Positions 35,976 to 44,157 of a stretch of 64,000 nt of DNA are shown here, in pieces (positions within the stretch are counted from its first letter, which is position 1; every line of letters starts with the position of its first letter). This DNA is from an uncultured Tenacibaculum sp. (GTDB taxonomy: Bacteria; Bacteroidota; Bacteroidia; Flavobacteriales; Flavobacteriaceae). The DNA lies in assembly GCA_947492185.1 (NCBI GenBank), contig CANLMR010000001.1, positions 62,001-126,000 of the forward strand. The letters are read 5' to 3'. Both the position numbers and the translations under genes were made by a program. The notes beneath the pieces were generated by a model. It was not told the DNA's origin. It ran no database searches and was given only the letters and a program-made list of their open reading frames with translations.

Positions 35976-36042
35976 ATCATGACGAAACCTAAAACGACGA
36001 AGTAATCTTTTTCGACTGCTTCACTTTGTTTGCTATGATATG
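35976..36042. repeat. Degenerate dispersed intergenic repeat in the leuS leader
   Basis: The segment ATCATGACGAAACC through ACGACGAAGTAATC, TTTTTCGACTGCTTC and TTTGCTATGATATG resembles a degraded form of the common bacterial repeat that reads CGTCATTGCGAGGAACGAAG and CAATCT with its inverted copy. It would be transcribed within the roughly 95-base leuS leader. Matching is from memory. Confidence 0.4.
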
Positions 36043-36054
36043 ATTTTAAAGCTG

Positions 36055-36090
36055 CAAATTTACAGTTATTTCAGAATTAAAAAAGGCAAA
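36055..36090 (-). promoter_or_regulatory. leuS: leuS promoter
   Basis: On the minus strand TTTG (36090-36087) precedes TAAATTTG (36062-36055) by 24 bases, matching the Bacteroidota -33/-7 pattern. The predicted leader is about 90 bases. Confidence 0.4.
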
Positions 36091-36113
36091 CACAATAATG
36101 ATTTTATAAATAA

Positions 36114-36147
36114 AAAAGGATGACACCGAGCAAAGTGTCATCCTTTT
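36114..36147 (-). terminator. Bidirectional hairpin terminator after the lipoprotein gene
   Basis: A perfect 13-bp stem (36114-36126 and 36135-36147) with an 8-base loop has T-rich sequence on both sides. It lies just after the stop of the 36171 minus-strand gene. Confidence 0.8.
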
Positions 36148-36170
36148 AGAGCAAAAATTGTTTACTTGGT

Positions 36171-36593
36171 TCAATCTAAACAATCCTTATAATTAGAATC
36201 TTTTCTGTACAATGTGCTGTTAACAACATCTCCATTATACATTTCTACGATATTATTATTACAACTAACTCTTAATTCAAATGTTCCGGTATTGCCAAAA
36301 TTAAAATCAATCATTAATTTTGAGTCAACTATTGAATAGTCATTTTTTCCTGGAATTGGTTCCGTAAACTTACCTTCGGTGCCGTAAAAAGTTGATCGCT
36401 CTCCATTTTTGAACGTATACATAACTGTATCTTCAAAGCCTTTTAAAAGCCACTCTCCATTTTCTAGAATAGCCATCTTATCTTGAATTGATAGTTCTTG
36501 AGGTAAGTTATCCTCTGACTCGTTACAACTTACAACAAACACTAGAGTAAAAATTGCTAGACTTTTTAAAATTTGTTTTTTTAAGTTTTTCAT
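36171..36593 (-). CDS. Hypothetical lipoprotein (lipocalin-like)
   Basis: The 140-residue protein has a lipoprotein signal peptide with lipobox VVSC at about residues 20-23. The mature part includes LENGEWLLKGFEDTVMYTF, DYSIVDSKLMIDF and TFELRVSCNNN, a beta-rich pattern seen in lipocalin-like Bacteroidota lipoproteins. The specific family is not recognised. It is monocistronic and probably anchored in the outer or inner membrane. Confidence 0.75.
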   Translation of the reverse strand: MKNLKKQILKSLAIFTLVFVVSCNESEDNLPQELSIQDKMAILENGEWLLKGFEDTVMYTFKNGERSTFYGTEGKFTEPIPGKNDYSIVDSKLMIDFNFGNTGTFELRVSCNNNIVEMYNGDVVNSTLYRKDSNYKDCLD

Positions 36594-36976
36594 AATTCTT
36601 GGGTTTTTAATAACACTTCAAACTTCCGAATAACATTAGTGTTTTCTACTAATAAACTGTGTGAAGTATGTAAAAAAAGGTTTAAAGCGGAAAAAATCTG
36701 CTTGAAATTTTAACGTTGTTTTGCATAACTAGCGGCTTTCGCGCAATCTAGTAATAATAAATAAGTGTTTTTTACTAATTTTCTTAATCGATGTAATAAT
36801 CTCTTTGTCATTGTTTTCAAGTTTTATATTGTAGTAATTATTCGATAACTATTTTTACCACAACAAATAACTATAACAAAAAACGTTTATGAATTATAAA
36901 CCTTAATGAAACCATAAAACCAACCGCTAAAGAGGAAAAAATGGCCTTAAAAAATCACAAGAATAAAGTTAAACTT
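36594..36976. other. 383-base non-coding gap
   Basis: No credible ORF. An otherwise AT-rich gap contains one GC-rich island (36721-36752) with ACTAG and CTAGT as inverted ends of a 24-base segment containing GCGGCTTTCGCGC, and AAGC/GCTT flanking GGAAAAAATCT at 36685-36703. These could be a small structured RNA or a repeat fragment. Nothing else is recognised. Confidence 0.5.
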
Positions 36977-38176
36977 CTACATATTAAGCCACTGCTTAAA
37001 CTCAGCCGCTTTGTTTTTACTAATAATAATTTCTTCGTTTACTTTAGAATTTAATACTATTTTAAGTTGACTCTTTCCGTATTTAATAATCTTATCAATT
37101 GCAGAAATACTGATTATATATTGTCGATTAGCTCTAAAGAATAATGTTGGATCGAAATTCGTATACATATCATCTAAACTTGCATTAGATGTTGATTTTT
37201 TTCCGTCAAAATTAACCACATAAGTAATTGTATTTTCTGTGTATACATATGCTATTTCACTAATTAATACAGGAACCAATTCATTACGCATATAGGTAAG
37301 TATTCTCTTTCTATTGAACTCAGAAGTTTCAGGTAATTTCTCTAACACCTCTTCTTGCTTCGGCTCTTCTTCTTTTGATTCAGCCTTTTCCACTACTTTT
37401 GTTTCTGTAATTGTTCGAAGTTCCTCCTCCATTTTAATTCTTTCCTCAATAAGTTGCTTTTCTTTTTTCTCTTTATAATTTACTAAATCAGTATTCAGTT
37501 TTGATAAGTTAATCACTTCAGATTCTAAAGATGTATACTTCAACTCTAAATGTTTTTCATATCTACTACCTATAATACGAACAGCCAAAGAAGATAACAC
37601 AATTACTAACACTCCCATAATTAAGAAAATCAAATAGAAATTCTTTTTCAGTTGACTTAGTTGCTTGTTGATGATACTTATATTTACGTTTGCAGCAATT
37701 AGTAAATCCGTACTTTTTACTGCAGCAGTATGAATTACTTCTCCCTCACTTTCATTTTTAGTTCTGGATTTATTTCCTACTAAAATATCGTATAAATCTT
37801 CCGAATTATTTTTCTCTTTTAAAGATTCTAGTAAATCTGGATTTGAGTTTTCTATTTCACCTAATTTAGTTTTATCGGGATGACATATTTTTTTTCCAGA
37901 CCAATCTAACACAGAAATAAACCATGCATTTGTATTTGTTCCAGAAATGGTTTCTTGAAGGTTTTGTAATGCCCTTTCTTTATCTACTTCTTGAGATAAT
38001 TGAAAGTTAATGATACTTGCTATTTCATTAGCTTCTCTTTTACTTGTTTCAACTTGCACTTCAATCAATTGATTTGCACTAGCCTTAATAAAGTATTTTG
38101 CTCCGATTACAGAAATAACCAGAAAAACTATAGTAATAGATAAAACTGTAAATAAGTATAAAGAATCTTTTCTCAT
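36977..38176 (-). CDS. Membrane-bound LytTR transcriptional regulator with sensor domain
   Basis: The 399-residue protein has transmembrane helices at about 6-28 and 178-200. Between them lies a periplasmic Cache/PAS-like sensor domain containing NAWFISVLDWSGKKICHPD and AAVKSTDLLIAANVNI. A cytoplasmic coiled coil (about 215-275) leads to a C-terminal LytTR DNA-binding domain (about 295-399, with FFRANRQYIISISAIDKI). It combines sensor and output in one chain without receiver or kinase domains. It is divergent from the OB-fold/YceI/DUF5777 operon, its likely target. Confidence 0.88.
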   Translation of the reverse strand: MRKDSLYLFTVLSITIVFLVISVIGAKYFIKASANQLIEVQVETSKREANEIASIINFQLSQEVDKERALQNLQETISGTNTNAWFISVLDWSGKKICHPDKTKLGEIENSNPDLLESLKEKNNSEDLYDILVGNKSRTKNESEGEVIHTAAVKSTDLLIAANVNISIINKQLSQLKKNFYLIFLIMGVLVIVLSSLAVRIIGSRYEKHLELKYTSLESEVINLSKLNTDLVNYKEKKEKQLIEERIKMEEELRTITETKVVEKAESKEEEPKQEEVLEKLPETSEFNRKRILTYMRNELVPVLISEIAYVYTENTITYVVNFDGKKSTSNASLDDMYTNFDPTLFFRANRQYIISISAIDKIIKYGKSQLKIVLNSKVNEEIIISKNKAAEFKQWLNM

Positions 38177-38206
38177 TGGATAAAACTACAAATAATTAAC
38201 CCTGTA

Positions 38207-38241
38207 TATTTTCCTTTTCACCGTTTTATTTTCCTTTTCAC
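38207..38241. promoter_or_regulatory. Exact 15-bp direct repeat, 20-bp period: candidate LytTR operator
   Basis: TATTTTCCTTTTCAC occurs at 38207-38221 and again at 38227-38241. Start-to-start distance is 20 bases, about two helical turns. LytTR regulators characteristically bind paired direct repeats at roughly this spacing. It lies between the LytTR gene and the divergent operon. Confidence 0.6.
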
Positions 38242-38274
38242 TCAAAAATATCCTAAAAATATTAAAATAAATAG

Positions 38275-38295
38275 TTTACTTTGATACAAAGTAAA
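38275..38295. promoter_or_regulatory. 9-3-9 perfect inverted repeat overlapping the operon start region
   Basis: TTTACTTTG and CAAAGTAAA flank ATA and are perfect complements. The left arm resembles a Bacteroidota -7 box, and the second arm ends 9 bases before the lipoprotein ATG at 38305. A protein bound here would cover the promoter or the early transcript. Confidence 0.55.
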
Positions 38296-38304
38296 TATAA
38301 CACT

Positions 38305-38736
38305 ATGATTAAAAATTATCGTTTTTTATTGAAGTGTATGTTTGTTTTTTCTATGATTTGTCTGAGTTTTTTTATCAAAGCCTGTTCAAATCAAAATAAT
38401 ATTAAAGAAGTAGCGCCAAAATTCGCTATTTCGTCAAACGATCTTTTACTTGAGTTTATAGCAAATGAAAATAAGGCAAATCAGAAATATGTTAACGAAG
38501 TTATAGAGGTATATGGTTCTATTAAAGAAATTACTTCTTTAAACAATAGAAAGACGATTATTTTAAATACCGCTTCTAATTCAGGAGTTATTTGCGATAT
38601 AAACAATAGTGAACAAGAAATATTGAACGATTTAAAGAAAAATCAATTCATACATATAAAAGGAATTTGTAAAGGATATTTAAAAGATGTAATACTTTTA
38701 AATTGCTTTATAGATATAAAGAATACAGATGAATAA
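38305..38736 (+). CDS. OB-fold (tRNA_anti-like) lipoprotein
   Basis: From the ATG at 38305 the 143-residue protein has a lipoprotein signal (lipobox near FFIKAC, about residue 28). An OB-fold domain follows, with YVNEVIEVYGSIKEI, NRKTIILNTASNSGVICDIN and FIHIKGICKGYLKDVILLNCF. These features match the tRNA_anti-like family of small exported Bacteroidota proteins. The in-frame TTG at 38281 lies inside the inverted repeat and is rejected as start. First gene of a three-gene operon; it overlaps the YceI gene by 8 bases. Confidence 0.8.
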   Translation: MIKNYRFLLKCMFVFSMICLSFFIKACSNQNNIKEVAPKFAISSNDLLLEFIANENKANQKYVNEVIEVYGSIKEITSLNNRKTIILNTASNSGVICDINNSEQEILNDLKKNQFIHIKGICKGYLKDVILLNCFIDIKNTDE

Positions 38737-39274
38737 ACTACCACTTTTACTACTCTTATTGTTTTTTAAATTAGGAACAGTGTTTAGCCAGCAATTTATT
38801 GCCAGACAAGGACAAGTTACCTTCTTCTCCTACGCAACAGTAGAAGATATTGAGGCTAAGAATAATCAAGTATTAAGTATTCTTGATTTTGATAAAAAAG
38901 AAATAGCTGCAACAATGTTAATGCGCGCTTTTGTTTTTAAGAAAGACTTAATGCACGAACATTTTAATGAAAGTTATATTGAATCTGATATTTACCCAAA
39001 GGCTACCTTTGAAGGTGTTTTATTAGAAGGTTTAGAAAATGCTGCACCTCAAACTCAACTGATTAATGGTAAAGTAACCATTCATGGAATTACCAAAGAA
39101 ATTGAAATAAAAACAACGATTCAAAAAACAGAAAACAGTTATACCATATCTGGTGAATTTAACTTAACTGTAAAAGATTTTAATATTAAAATACCTCCAA
39201 TTTTATCGAACAACATTGCTAAAGTTGTACTTGTAAAATTTAACTTCCAATATGAGCCTTATGAGAATGAATAA
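38729..39274 (+). CDS. YceI-family protein
   Basis: The 181-residue protein has a Sec signal peptide ending near VFSQQ and a YceI lipocalin-like barrel. Typical pieces are GQVTFFSYATVEDIEAKNNQ, HEHFNESYIESDIYPKATFE and INGKVTIHGITKEIEIKTTI. YceI proteins bind isoprenoid quinone-like or other hydrophobic ligands in the periplasm. Operon neighbours are an OB-fold lipoprotein and a DUF5777 outer-membrane protein. Confidence 0.9.
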   Translation: MNKLPLLLLLLFFKLGTVFSQQFIARQGQVTFFSYATVEDIEAKNNQVLSILDFDKKEIAATMLMRAFVFKKDLMHEHFNESYIESDIYPKATFEGVLLEGLENAAPQTQLINGKVTIHGITKEIEIKTTIQKTENSYTISGEFNLTVKDFNIKIPPILSNNIAKVVLVKFNFQYEPYENE

Positions 39275-40163
39275 AATAGTATACACCATTGCAGCTATCG
39301 CTTTTCTTCCGTTTACAAGTAAAGCTCAAGGATTGTTAGATAAGCTAGATAAAGAATATCCAAACAAACCGATTTATGAAATGGCTACTTTTAAAACAAC
39401 CAGAATTGGATTAGGACATTCTGTAGAAACTAGAAAGAAGGGAGCTTTAGAAATTTCGTGGTATAATAGATATTGGAATAGACCTAATGGAGAAACTCAA
39501 TTTTTCTTAGCTGATGAAGTAAATATGCGTTTTGGTTTAGACTATGCCGTATCTGATAATTTTGCGCTTGGAGTTGGTTATAGTACCTGGGATGAAATTA
39601 CCGATGGATACGCAAAATATAAGTTTTTAAAACAAGCTAAAAAAGGAACTGGAAGTCCATTTAGTATAGTAGCTTTACAAACCGTTTCTGTTACTAATAA
39701 TAAAATGAGTCAAAACTTATATGGTGGAACATCAGGTTCAAGCAATTATAGTTTTGTTACTCAGTTATTAATGGCACGAAAGTTTAACTCAAAATTATCA
39801 GCACAGATTAGTCCATTTTTTATCTCAAGAAGTAATAACTCTATGAATAGTCAAGATCCTAAAAGCCAATACGGATTAGGATTTGGAGCACGTTATAAAG
39901 TTGGCGGGCATGTTTCTATTGTATCGGAATATTATTCTGTTTTTAATCCGTTAAACTCGATTAAAACGTATAATCCTTTTATGATTGGTGTAAATTGGGA
40001 ACTAAGTCATTTAATGCTTCAATTCCATATGACGAATGCTAGGACTTTTGCTGAAGATGCTTTTATTACACAAACTACAAATAACTTTAATTTCCATGAT
40101 GGTAATTTCCATTTTGGGTTTAACGCAACTTTTGTATTGCATACCAGTAAAAACAAACTATAA
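39267..40163 (+). CDS. DUF5777 family beta-barrel protein
   Basis: From the ATG at 39267 (MNKIVYTIAAIAFLPFTSKAQ), which overlaps the YceI stop, the protein has 298 residues including a signal peptide. The mature part is an outer-membrane beta-barrel: alternating aromatic strands such as TTRIGLGHSVETRKKGALEI and the C-terminal FHFGFNATFVLHTS. DUF5777 barrels commonly sit next to YceI genes in Bacteroidota; the transported or bound substrate is unknown. Alternative ATGs at 39252 and 39261 only lengthen the N-terminus. Its stop lies in a 16-bp hairpin. Confidence 0.88.
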   Translation: MNKIVYTIAAIAFLPFTSKAQGLLDKLDKEYPNKPIYEMATFKTTRIGLGHSVETRKKGALEISWYNRYWNRPNGETQFFLADEVNMRFGLDYAVSDNFALGVGYSTWDEITDGYAKYKFLKQAKKGTGSPFSIVALQTVSVTNNKMSQNLYGGTSGSSNYSFVTQLLMARKFNSKLSAQISPFFISRSNNSMNSQDPKSQYGLGFGARYKVGGHVSIVSEYYSVFNPLNSIKTYNPFMIGVNWELSHLMLQFHMTNARTFAEDAFITQTTNNFNFHDGNFHFGFNATFVLHTSKNKL

Positions 40164-40192
40164 GAACTAAAAAACATTAGTTCTTATAGTTT
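40155..40192 (-). terminator. 16-bp perfect hairpin between convergent genes
   Basis: Arms 40155-40170 and 40177-40192 are perfectly complementary with a 6-base loop. On the minus strand a T-rich run follows, ending the thaumatin-like gene. The stop of the DUF5777 gene (40161-40163) is in the left arm. Confidence 0.7.
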
Positions 40193-40203
40193 AAAAATAA
40201 TGT

Positions 40204-40851
40204 TTATGCTGGTTGTGGATCAGTTAAAATAACCTGTAATACTCCTCCTCTACCTGAACGTTGCACATTACAAATCCTTTCTGTTTGCGCTGGTCCTACA
40301 GGTAAGGTTGGACAAGGTTTGTTACCTACTAATTGAATACAATCTGTACAATTCACAGGAAATACTCCAGGGTTTCCAGAATTCAATCCTAAGCCTTTGT
40401 TATAAATCATATCTATTGATTTTTTATCAGGACCATAATTCCATCCTCCATCTTTATCTACTTTCATTGTAATGAAACTATTCACCCCATTTACACAACT
40501 AATATCAAAAGCTTCATCACAACTTTCACTAGGATTTAATGTAAACTCAGCAATACTAGTTCCTTGTTCTCCATTATTAAAATCTACTCCTTTTACAGGA
40601 CACTGTGGTTCTATATAAAAACAAATATTACCACTAAAGCATTTTCCTTTAGGATCAAACTCATGAGTACTTTTGGCTGCTAAAGTAAATTTCCCCATTA
40701 GATTATTTACCTGAGTTAGTTTACTAAAATCCGATACTGTTGCTGGGCTTCCACAACAAGTGTTTGCAGGGTTTGAAGCAGCAAAAGTTACATATACTTC
40801 TACTGCTTCATTTTTTTGATTTGTTACTGATAATTTGGTATAGTTTGACAT
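40204..40851 (-). CDS. Thaumatin-like cysteine-rich protein
   Basis: From the preferred ATG at 40851 (MSNYTKLSVTNQKNEAVEVY) the protein has 215 residues and at least eleven Cys. The segment EAFDISCVNGVNSFITMKV strongly resembles the thaumatin signature (DxYDVSLVDGFNxP type), and CCGSP, CFYIEPQC and NCTDC add disulfide-type spacing. Thaumatin-like proteins include plant defence proteins, glucanases and antifungals; bacterial members are few and of unknown role. No signal peptide is visible, which is odd for a disulfide-rich protein. The assignment rests on a motif and Cys pattern read by eye. Confidence 0.65.
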   Translation of the reverse strand: MSNYTKLSVTNQKNEAVEVYVTFAASNPANTCCGSPATVSDFSKLTQVNNLMGKFTLAAKSTHEFDPKGKCFSGNICFYIEPQCPVKGVDFNNGEQGTSIAEFTLNPSESCDEAFDISCVNGVNSFITMKVDKDGGWNYGPDKKSIDMIYNKGLGLNSGNPGVFPVNCTDCIQLVGNKPCPTLPVGPAQTERICNVQRSGRGGVLQVILTDPQPA

Positions 40852-40962
40852 GATACTAATTTTATGGTTATACCCTCCAAATTTCAATTCTTTCTTCAAT
40901 GTATTTTCTTAAACTTCCATAAAACAAGCATATTTTATCATAAGAATGTGTTTTTATGTAAC

Positions 40963-40990
40963 AAAAAAGCCTGAGCAAATGCTCAGGCTT
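40963..40990 (-). terminator. DUF2911 gene terminator
   Basis: AAGCCTGAGC (40967-40976) and GCTCAGGCTT (40981-40990) form a 10-bp stem with a 4-base loop. On the minus strand six T follow (40968-40963). Confidence 0.85.
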
Positions 40991-41012
40991 CTTCGTATAG
41001 TTCTGTTATGGA

Positions 41013-41555
41013 TTACCCCTTAACAGGAACAGAAACTACTAGGTCTCCCCAACCCATATATAATTTTGCATCGTTATCTTTACCATCAAAAGCCATAGTA
41101 AATGCTTCTAAAGTTTTCTTTCCTTTAGAAACTTCACCTATAACTCTTACAACATCTTCACTTTCGTTATAGAAATAAGAACCCCAAACATTTTTTGCAG
41201 TACTTAAAATTACTGTCCATTCTTTATCTCCTGGAATAGTAAATAAAGTGTATGTTCCAGCTTTTACTGGTTTCCCTCCAAAAGTAACATCCTTGTAAAA
41301 AGTAATTTCAACAGCTTCATTAGCTCCTGTTCTCCATACTTTCCCTTTAGGTGCTAATTTATCTAAATCTCTTCCTTTTAGTTGTGGACGACTATAGATT
41401 ACTTTAGCTAATTTATCAGAAACTCTATAACTAGCTGGATACGTAGCTGCATCCATTGGACTCTTATCTAAATCTTTAAAGTCTTGAGCAAATACATTGT
41501 CAGAACTTACTAAAGCAACTACAAATACTACAATTGATAAAATTGATTTTCTCAT
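41013..41555 (-). CDS. DUF2911-domain exported protein
   Basis: The 180-residue protein has a Sec signal peptide ending near NVFAQ (about residue 24). The DUF2911 domain is clear: KVIYSRPQLKGRDLDKLAP, VWRTGANEAVEITFYKDV and AGTYTLFTIPGDKEWTVILS. Function is unknown; these are abundant periplasmic or secreted proteins of Bacteroidota. It is monocistronic, with its own terminator. Confidence 0.93.
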   Translation of the reverse strand: MRKSILSIVVFVVALVSSDNVFAQDFKDLDKSPMDAATYPASYRVSDKLAKVIYSRPQLKGRDLDKLAPKGKVWRTGANEAVEITFYKDVTFGGKPVKAGTYTLFTIPGDKEWTVILSTAKNVWGSYFYNESEDVVRVIGEVSKGKKTLEAFTMAFDGKDNDAKLYMGWGDLVVSVPVKG

Positions 41556-41646
41556 GATTGATTGTTTTTAAATTATAATTTTAAGGAATTGGTCTATAAA
41601 TTAAACTATCCTTACTCTTAAATAGTATAAATTTTTGTGAAAATTA

Positions 41647-42006
41647 TTACAATGAATATTGTAAACCAAAAATTAATGTCTCTCTTCTTTCTAATTGAAT
41701 ACCATTTGGCTCTTGATACAATGGTGATGCATATTCAAATCCAAAACGAACATTTTTAAATGATCCTTTAGGAACATAAACATTAAAACCTAATACTAAG
41801 TTCTGCTACCAATTTGCATTAGATAAGGCAATTGAATTTTATTTGGAGTAGACATCAGCGTAACATCTTCTGCTTCTAATGTTCCTGTAGAAATCTAAAG
41901 ATTCACGATTGCATGCAATGATTGTCGTTTTGCATTTACGAATTTGTATAACATTCCTAATTTTACATCTCCAAAATTCAATTTATACTTTTTCAATGCT
42001 TTGTTT
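41647..42006 (-). pseudogene. Remnant of an outer-membrane beta-barrel transporter
   Basis: Minus-strand fragments in several frames read in order: KYKLNFGDVKLGMLYKFVNA and RQSLHAIVNL, then STGTLEAEDVTLMSTPNK and YLMQIGS, then LVLGFNVYVPKGSFKNVRFG and LERRETLIFGLQYSL with a stop at 41649-41647. These are the ends of a Bacteroidota outer-membrane transporter family (MetA-pathway-of-phenol-degradation type). Frameshifts, in-frame stops and loss of the middle show decay. No start codon remains; it ends at the stop of the next gene. Confidence 0.75.
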
Positions 42007-42012
42007 AAATAT

Positions 42013-42555
42013 CTAACTAAAATCTGGGTTATACGTCTCGAAAGTTAAATCGAAGTTTTCTTCCAAAAACGAGACGGTTTTATTGGCCAAGTTTTCATCA
42101 TCCAGTGAAACTAAAAGCTCTTTTCTTGTATGTTTATCATTTAATAGTGTAATATCATTTTTATGATACGACAAAGCTTGATCTGGATTTGCTATTGAAA
42201 ACCAAGCCATTTTTTGGCGTTTATTTAGTTTTAAAATTGCAACCTTCGTTTTATCTGTTAAATTAATTTTTTTCTTGAACAATAACTTTCCTTTAAAATA
42301 GGTTCCCTCATATAAATTATTATTCTTTTCTAAGATTCCGGTCTTTAAAAAAAGTAACATTATTAATACTAATAATACAATTGTTGCTGGTATTAATCTA
42401 GGAAAACTTAGAGAAATATCAGACAAATTATGTTGTTCAAAATGTTGGATCAAAGTAATTACAATTACAAAAAACACTGGGATTAACATAACAACAGAAA
42501 TATGTGTTTTCTGATGTACTGTTAATTTACTTTCTAGTATTATTTCATTTTTCAT
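42013..42555 (-). CDS. Hypothetical membrane protein with PH-like cytoplasmic domain
   Basis: The 180-residue protein has two transmembrane helices (about 19-37 and 54-72) followed by a soluble C-terminal domain. That part includes YEGTYFKGKLLFKKKINLTD, TKVAILKLNKRQKMAWFSI and an amphipathic end helix, a pattern like bacterial PH domains. The family is not recognised with certainty. It lies directly upstream of the pseudogene on the same strand. Confidence 0.65.
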   Translation of the reverse strand: MKNEIILESKLTVHQKTHISVVMLIPVFFVIVITLIQHFEQHNLSDISLSFPRLIPATIVLLVLIMLLFLKTGILEKNNNLYEGTYFKGKLLFKKKINLTDKTKVAILKLNKRQKMAWFSIANPDQALSYHKNDITLLNDKHTRKELLVSLDDENLANKTVSFLEENFDLTFETYNPDFS

Positions 42556-42642
42556 AGTTAATTTTTGATACCATATAAGTGCTCAAAAAGCTGAAATTGT
42601 TACGATTAAATTATTTATTTTTATTTATTCTAAATAAATAAT

Positions 42643-42650
42643 TATATTTG
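42643..42650 (+). promoter_or_regulatory. -7 box of the Cys-rich miniprotein
   Basis: TATATTTG matches TAnnTTTG exactly, 18 bases before the ATG at 42669. An in-frame TTG at 42648 lies inside the box and so cannot be the start. Confidence 0.45.
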
Positions 42651-42668
42651 CGCAGATTTTTACAAGAC

Positions 42669-42851
42669 ATGATAGTTTTTTACACTCCTGAAAAAGAGCC
42701 AATTACAAAATTACACACATTAAACGCATGTGATGAAGCTTGTGTTGCTTCTTGTTTAAAACCAAAAACCAAGTGTTGTAATAAGTATAAGAAAAAAGGC
42801 ATCAACTGTAAGCGATGCCCTTTAAATTTTGATGTAAAAATTGCTTCTTAA
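42669..42851 (+). CDS. 60-residue cysteine-rich miniprotein
   Basis: The protein begins MIVFYTPEKEPITKLHTLNA and contains seven Cys arranged CxxxCxxxC (residues 21, 25, 29), CC (36, 37) and CxxC (47, 50). Lys-rich spacers (KPKTK, KYKKKG) separate them. The pattern suggests zinc or iron-sulfur binding rather than disulfides, as there is no signal peptide. I do not know a characterised homologue. It is convergent with tyrS, one base apart, and has its own promoter. Confidence 0.7.
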   Translation: MIVFYTPEKEPITKLHTLNACDEACVASCLKPKTKCCNKYKKKGINCKRCPLNFDVKIAS

Positions 42852-42852
42852 A

Positions 42853-44157
42853 CTATTCTACTTTTAATAAAAAGTAGTTCTTTTTTCCTCTTTGTAATAA
42901 CACATATTTATCTGCTATTAAATCTGAAGCAGTAATTTTATAATCTTCTTTTATTTTCTCTTTGTTAACAGAAATTGAATTTTCTTTTAGCGCTCTACGT
43001 GCATCTCCGTTCGATTTTAAAAACTGAGTTTTAGCCGATAAAGCCGCAATCATATCTAATCCAGCTTCAAATTCAGCTTTAGCCACAACAGCTTTTGGCA
43101 CCCCATCAAAAACATCTAAAAATGTAGTTTCATCTAATCCTTTTAAATCGTCAGCTGTTGATTTTCCAAATAAAATGTTAGATGCTGCAATCGCTTTATC
43201 TAATTCCTCTTTCGAATGCACAAAAATTGTGACCTCTTCAGCTAATTTCTTTTGTAAAATTCTGGCATGAGGAGCTTGTTTATGTTCTTCAATTAAAGCA
43301 TCAATAGTTTCTTTGCCTAAGAATGTAAATATCTTAATATATTTTTCTGCATCTTCATCTGTAGTGTTTAACCAAAACTGGTAGAATTTATAAACCGAAG
43401 TTTTATCTGCATCTAACCAAACATTTCCTCCTTCAGATTTCCCAAACTTAGAACCATCAGCTTTTGTAATTAATGGACAAGTCATTGCGAAAGCTTTTGC
43501 TTCTCCACCTGGATTCATTCTACGAACTAATTCTGTTCCTGTAGTAATATTTCCCCACTGATCAGAACCTCCCATTTGTAACATACAGTTATGAGATTTA
43601 TGTAAATGGTAAAAATCGTATCCTTGAATTAGTTGGTAAGTAAACTCGGTAAAAGACATTCCATTTCCAGACTCTCCAGAGATTCTTTTCTTCACAGAAT
43701 CTTTCGCCATCATGTAGTTTACAGTAATTCTTTTTCCCACATCTCTAGCAAATTCAATAAATGAAAAATCTTTCATCCAATCGTAATTATTTACTAAAAC
43801 TGGAGCATTTTTCTCTGTACTATCAAAGTTTAAAAAACGAGCTAAAGTTCTCTTTATACCGCTTACGTTTTTAGCTAACGCTTCTTCATTAAGTAAATTT
43901 CTTTCATCAGATTTTCCCGATGGGTCACCAATCATTCCCGTTGCACCACCAACTAAAGCTATTGGTTTATGACCAGATTTTTCTAAGTGAACCAATAAAA
44001 TAATAGGTACTAAACTACCAATATGTAATGAATCTGAAGTTGGATCGAAACCAATATAAGCACTTGTCATTTCTTTTTCTAATTGCTCTTCGGTTCCAGG
44101 CATAATATCATGAACCATTCCTCTCCATCTTAGCTCTTCTACTAAATTTTCAGCCAT
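42853..44157 (-). CDS. tyrS: Tyrosyl-tRNA synthetase
   Basis: The 434-residue class I synthetase charges tRNA-Tyr. The HIGH-like motif is in [17 protein letters not shown] (about 33-49), [12 protein letters not shown] is the tyrosine-binding region, and [11 protein letters not shown] is the KMSKS-equivalent. An S4 RNA-binding domain forms the C-terminus (about 360-430). Full length; monocistronic. Confidence 0.97.
   Translation of the reverse strand: MAENLVEELRWRGMVHDIMPGTEEQLEKEMTSAYIGFDPTSDSLHIGSLVPIILLVHLEKSGHKPIALVGGATGMIGDPSGKSDERNLLNEEALAKNVSGIKRTLARFLNFDSTEKNAPVLVNNYDWMKDFSFIEFARDVGKRITVNYMMAKDSVKKRISGESGNGMSFTEFTYQLIQGYDFYHLHKSHNCMLQMGGSDQWGNITTGTELVRRMNPGGEAKAFAMTCPLITKADGSKFGKSEGGNVWLDADKTSVYKFYQFWLNTTDEDAEKYIKIFTFLGKETIDALIEEHKQAPHARILQKKLAEEVTIFVHSKEELDKAIAASNILFGKSTADDLKGLDETTFLDVFDGVPKAVVAKAEFEAGLDMIAALSAKTQFLKSNGDARRALKENSISVNKEKIKEDYKITASDLIADKYVLLQRGKKNYFLLKVE

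Noticed and set aside
36700..36760. Resemblance to integron attC or recombination sites in the gap
   Set aside because: Only partial GTTATGC-like similarity and no integrase or cassette array nearby; not enough to call.
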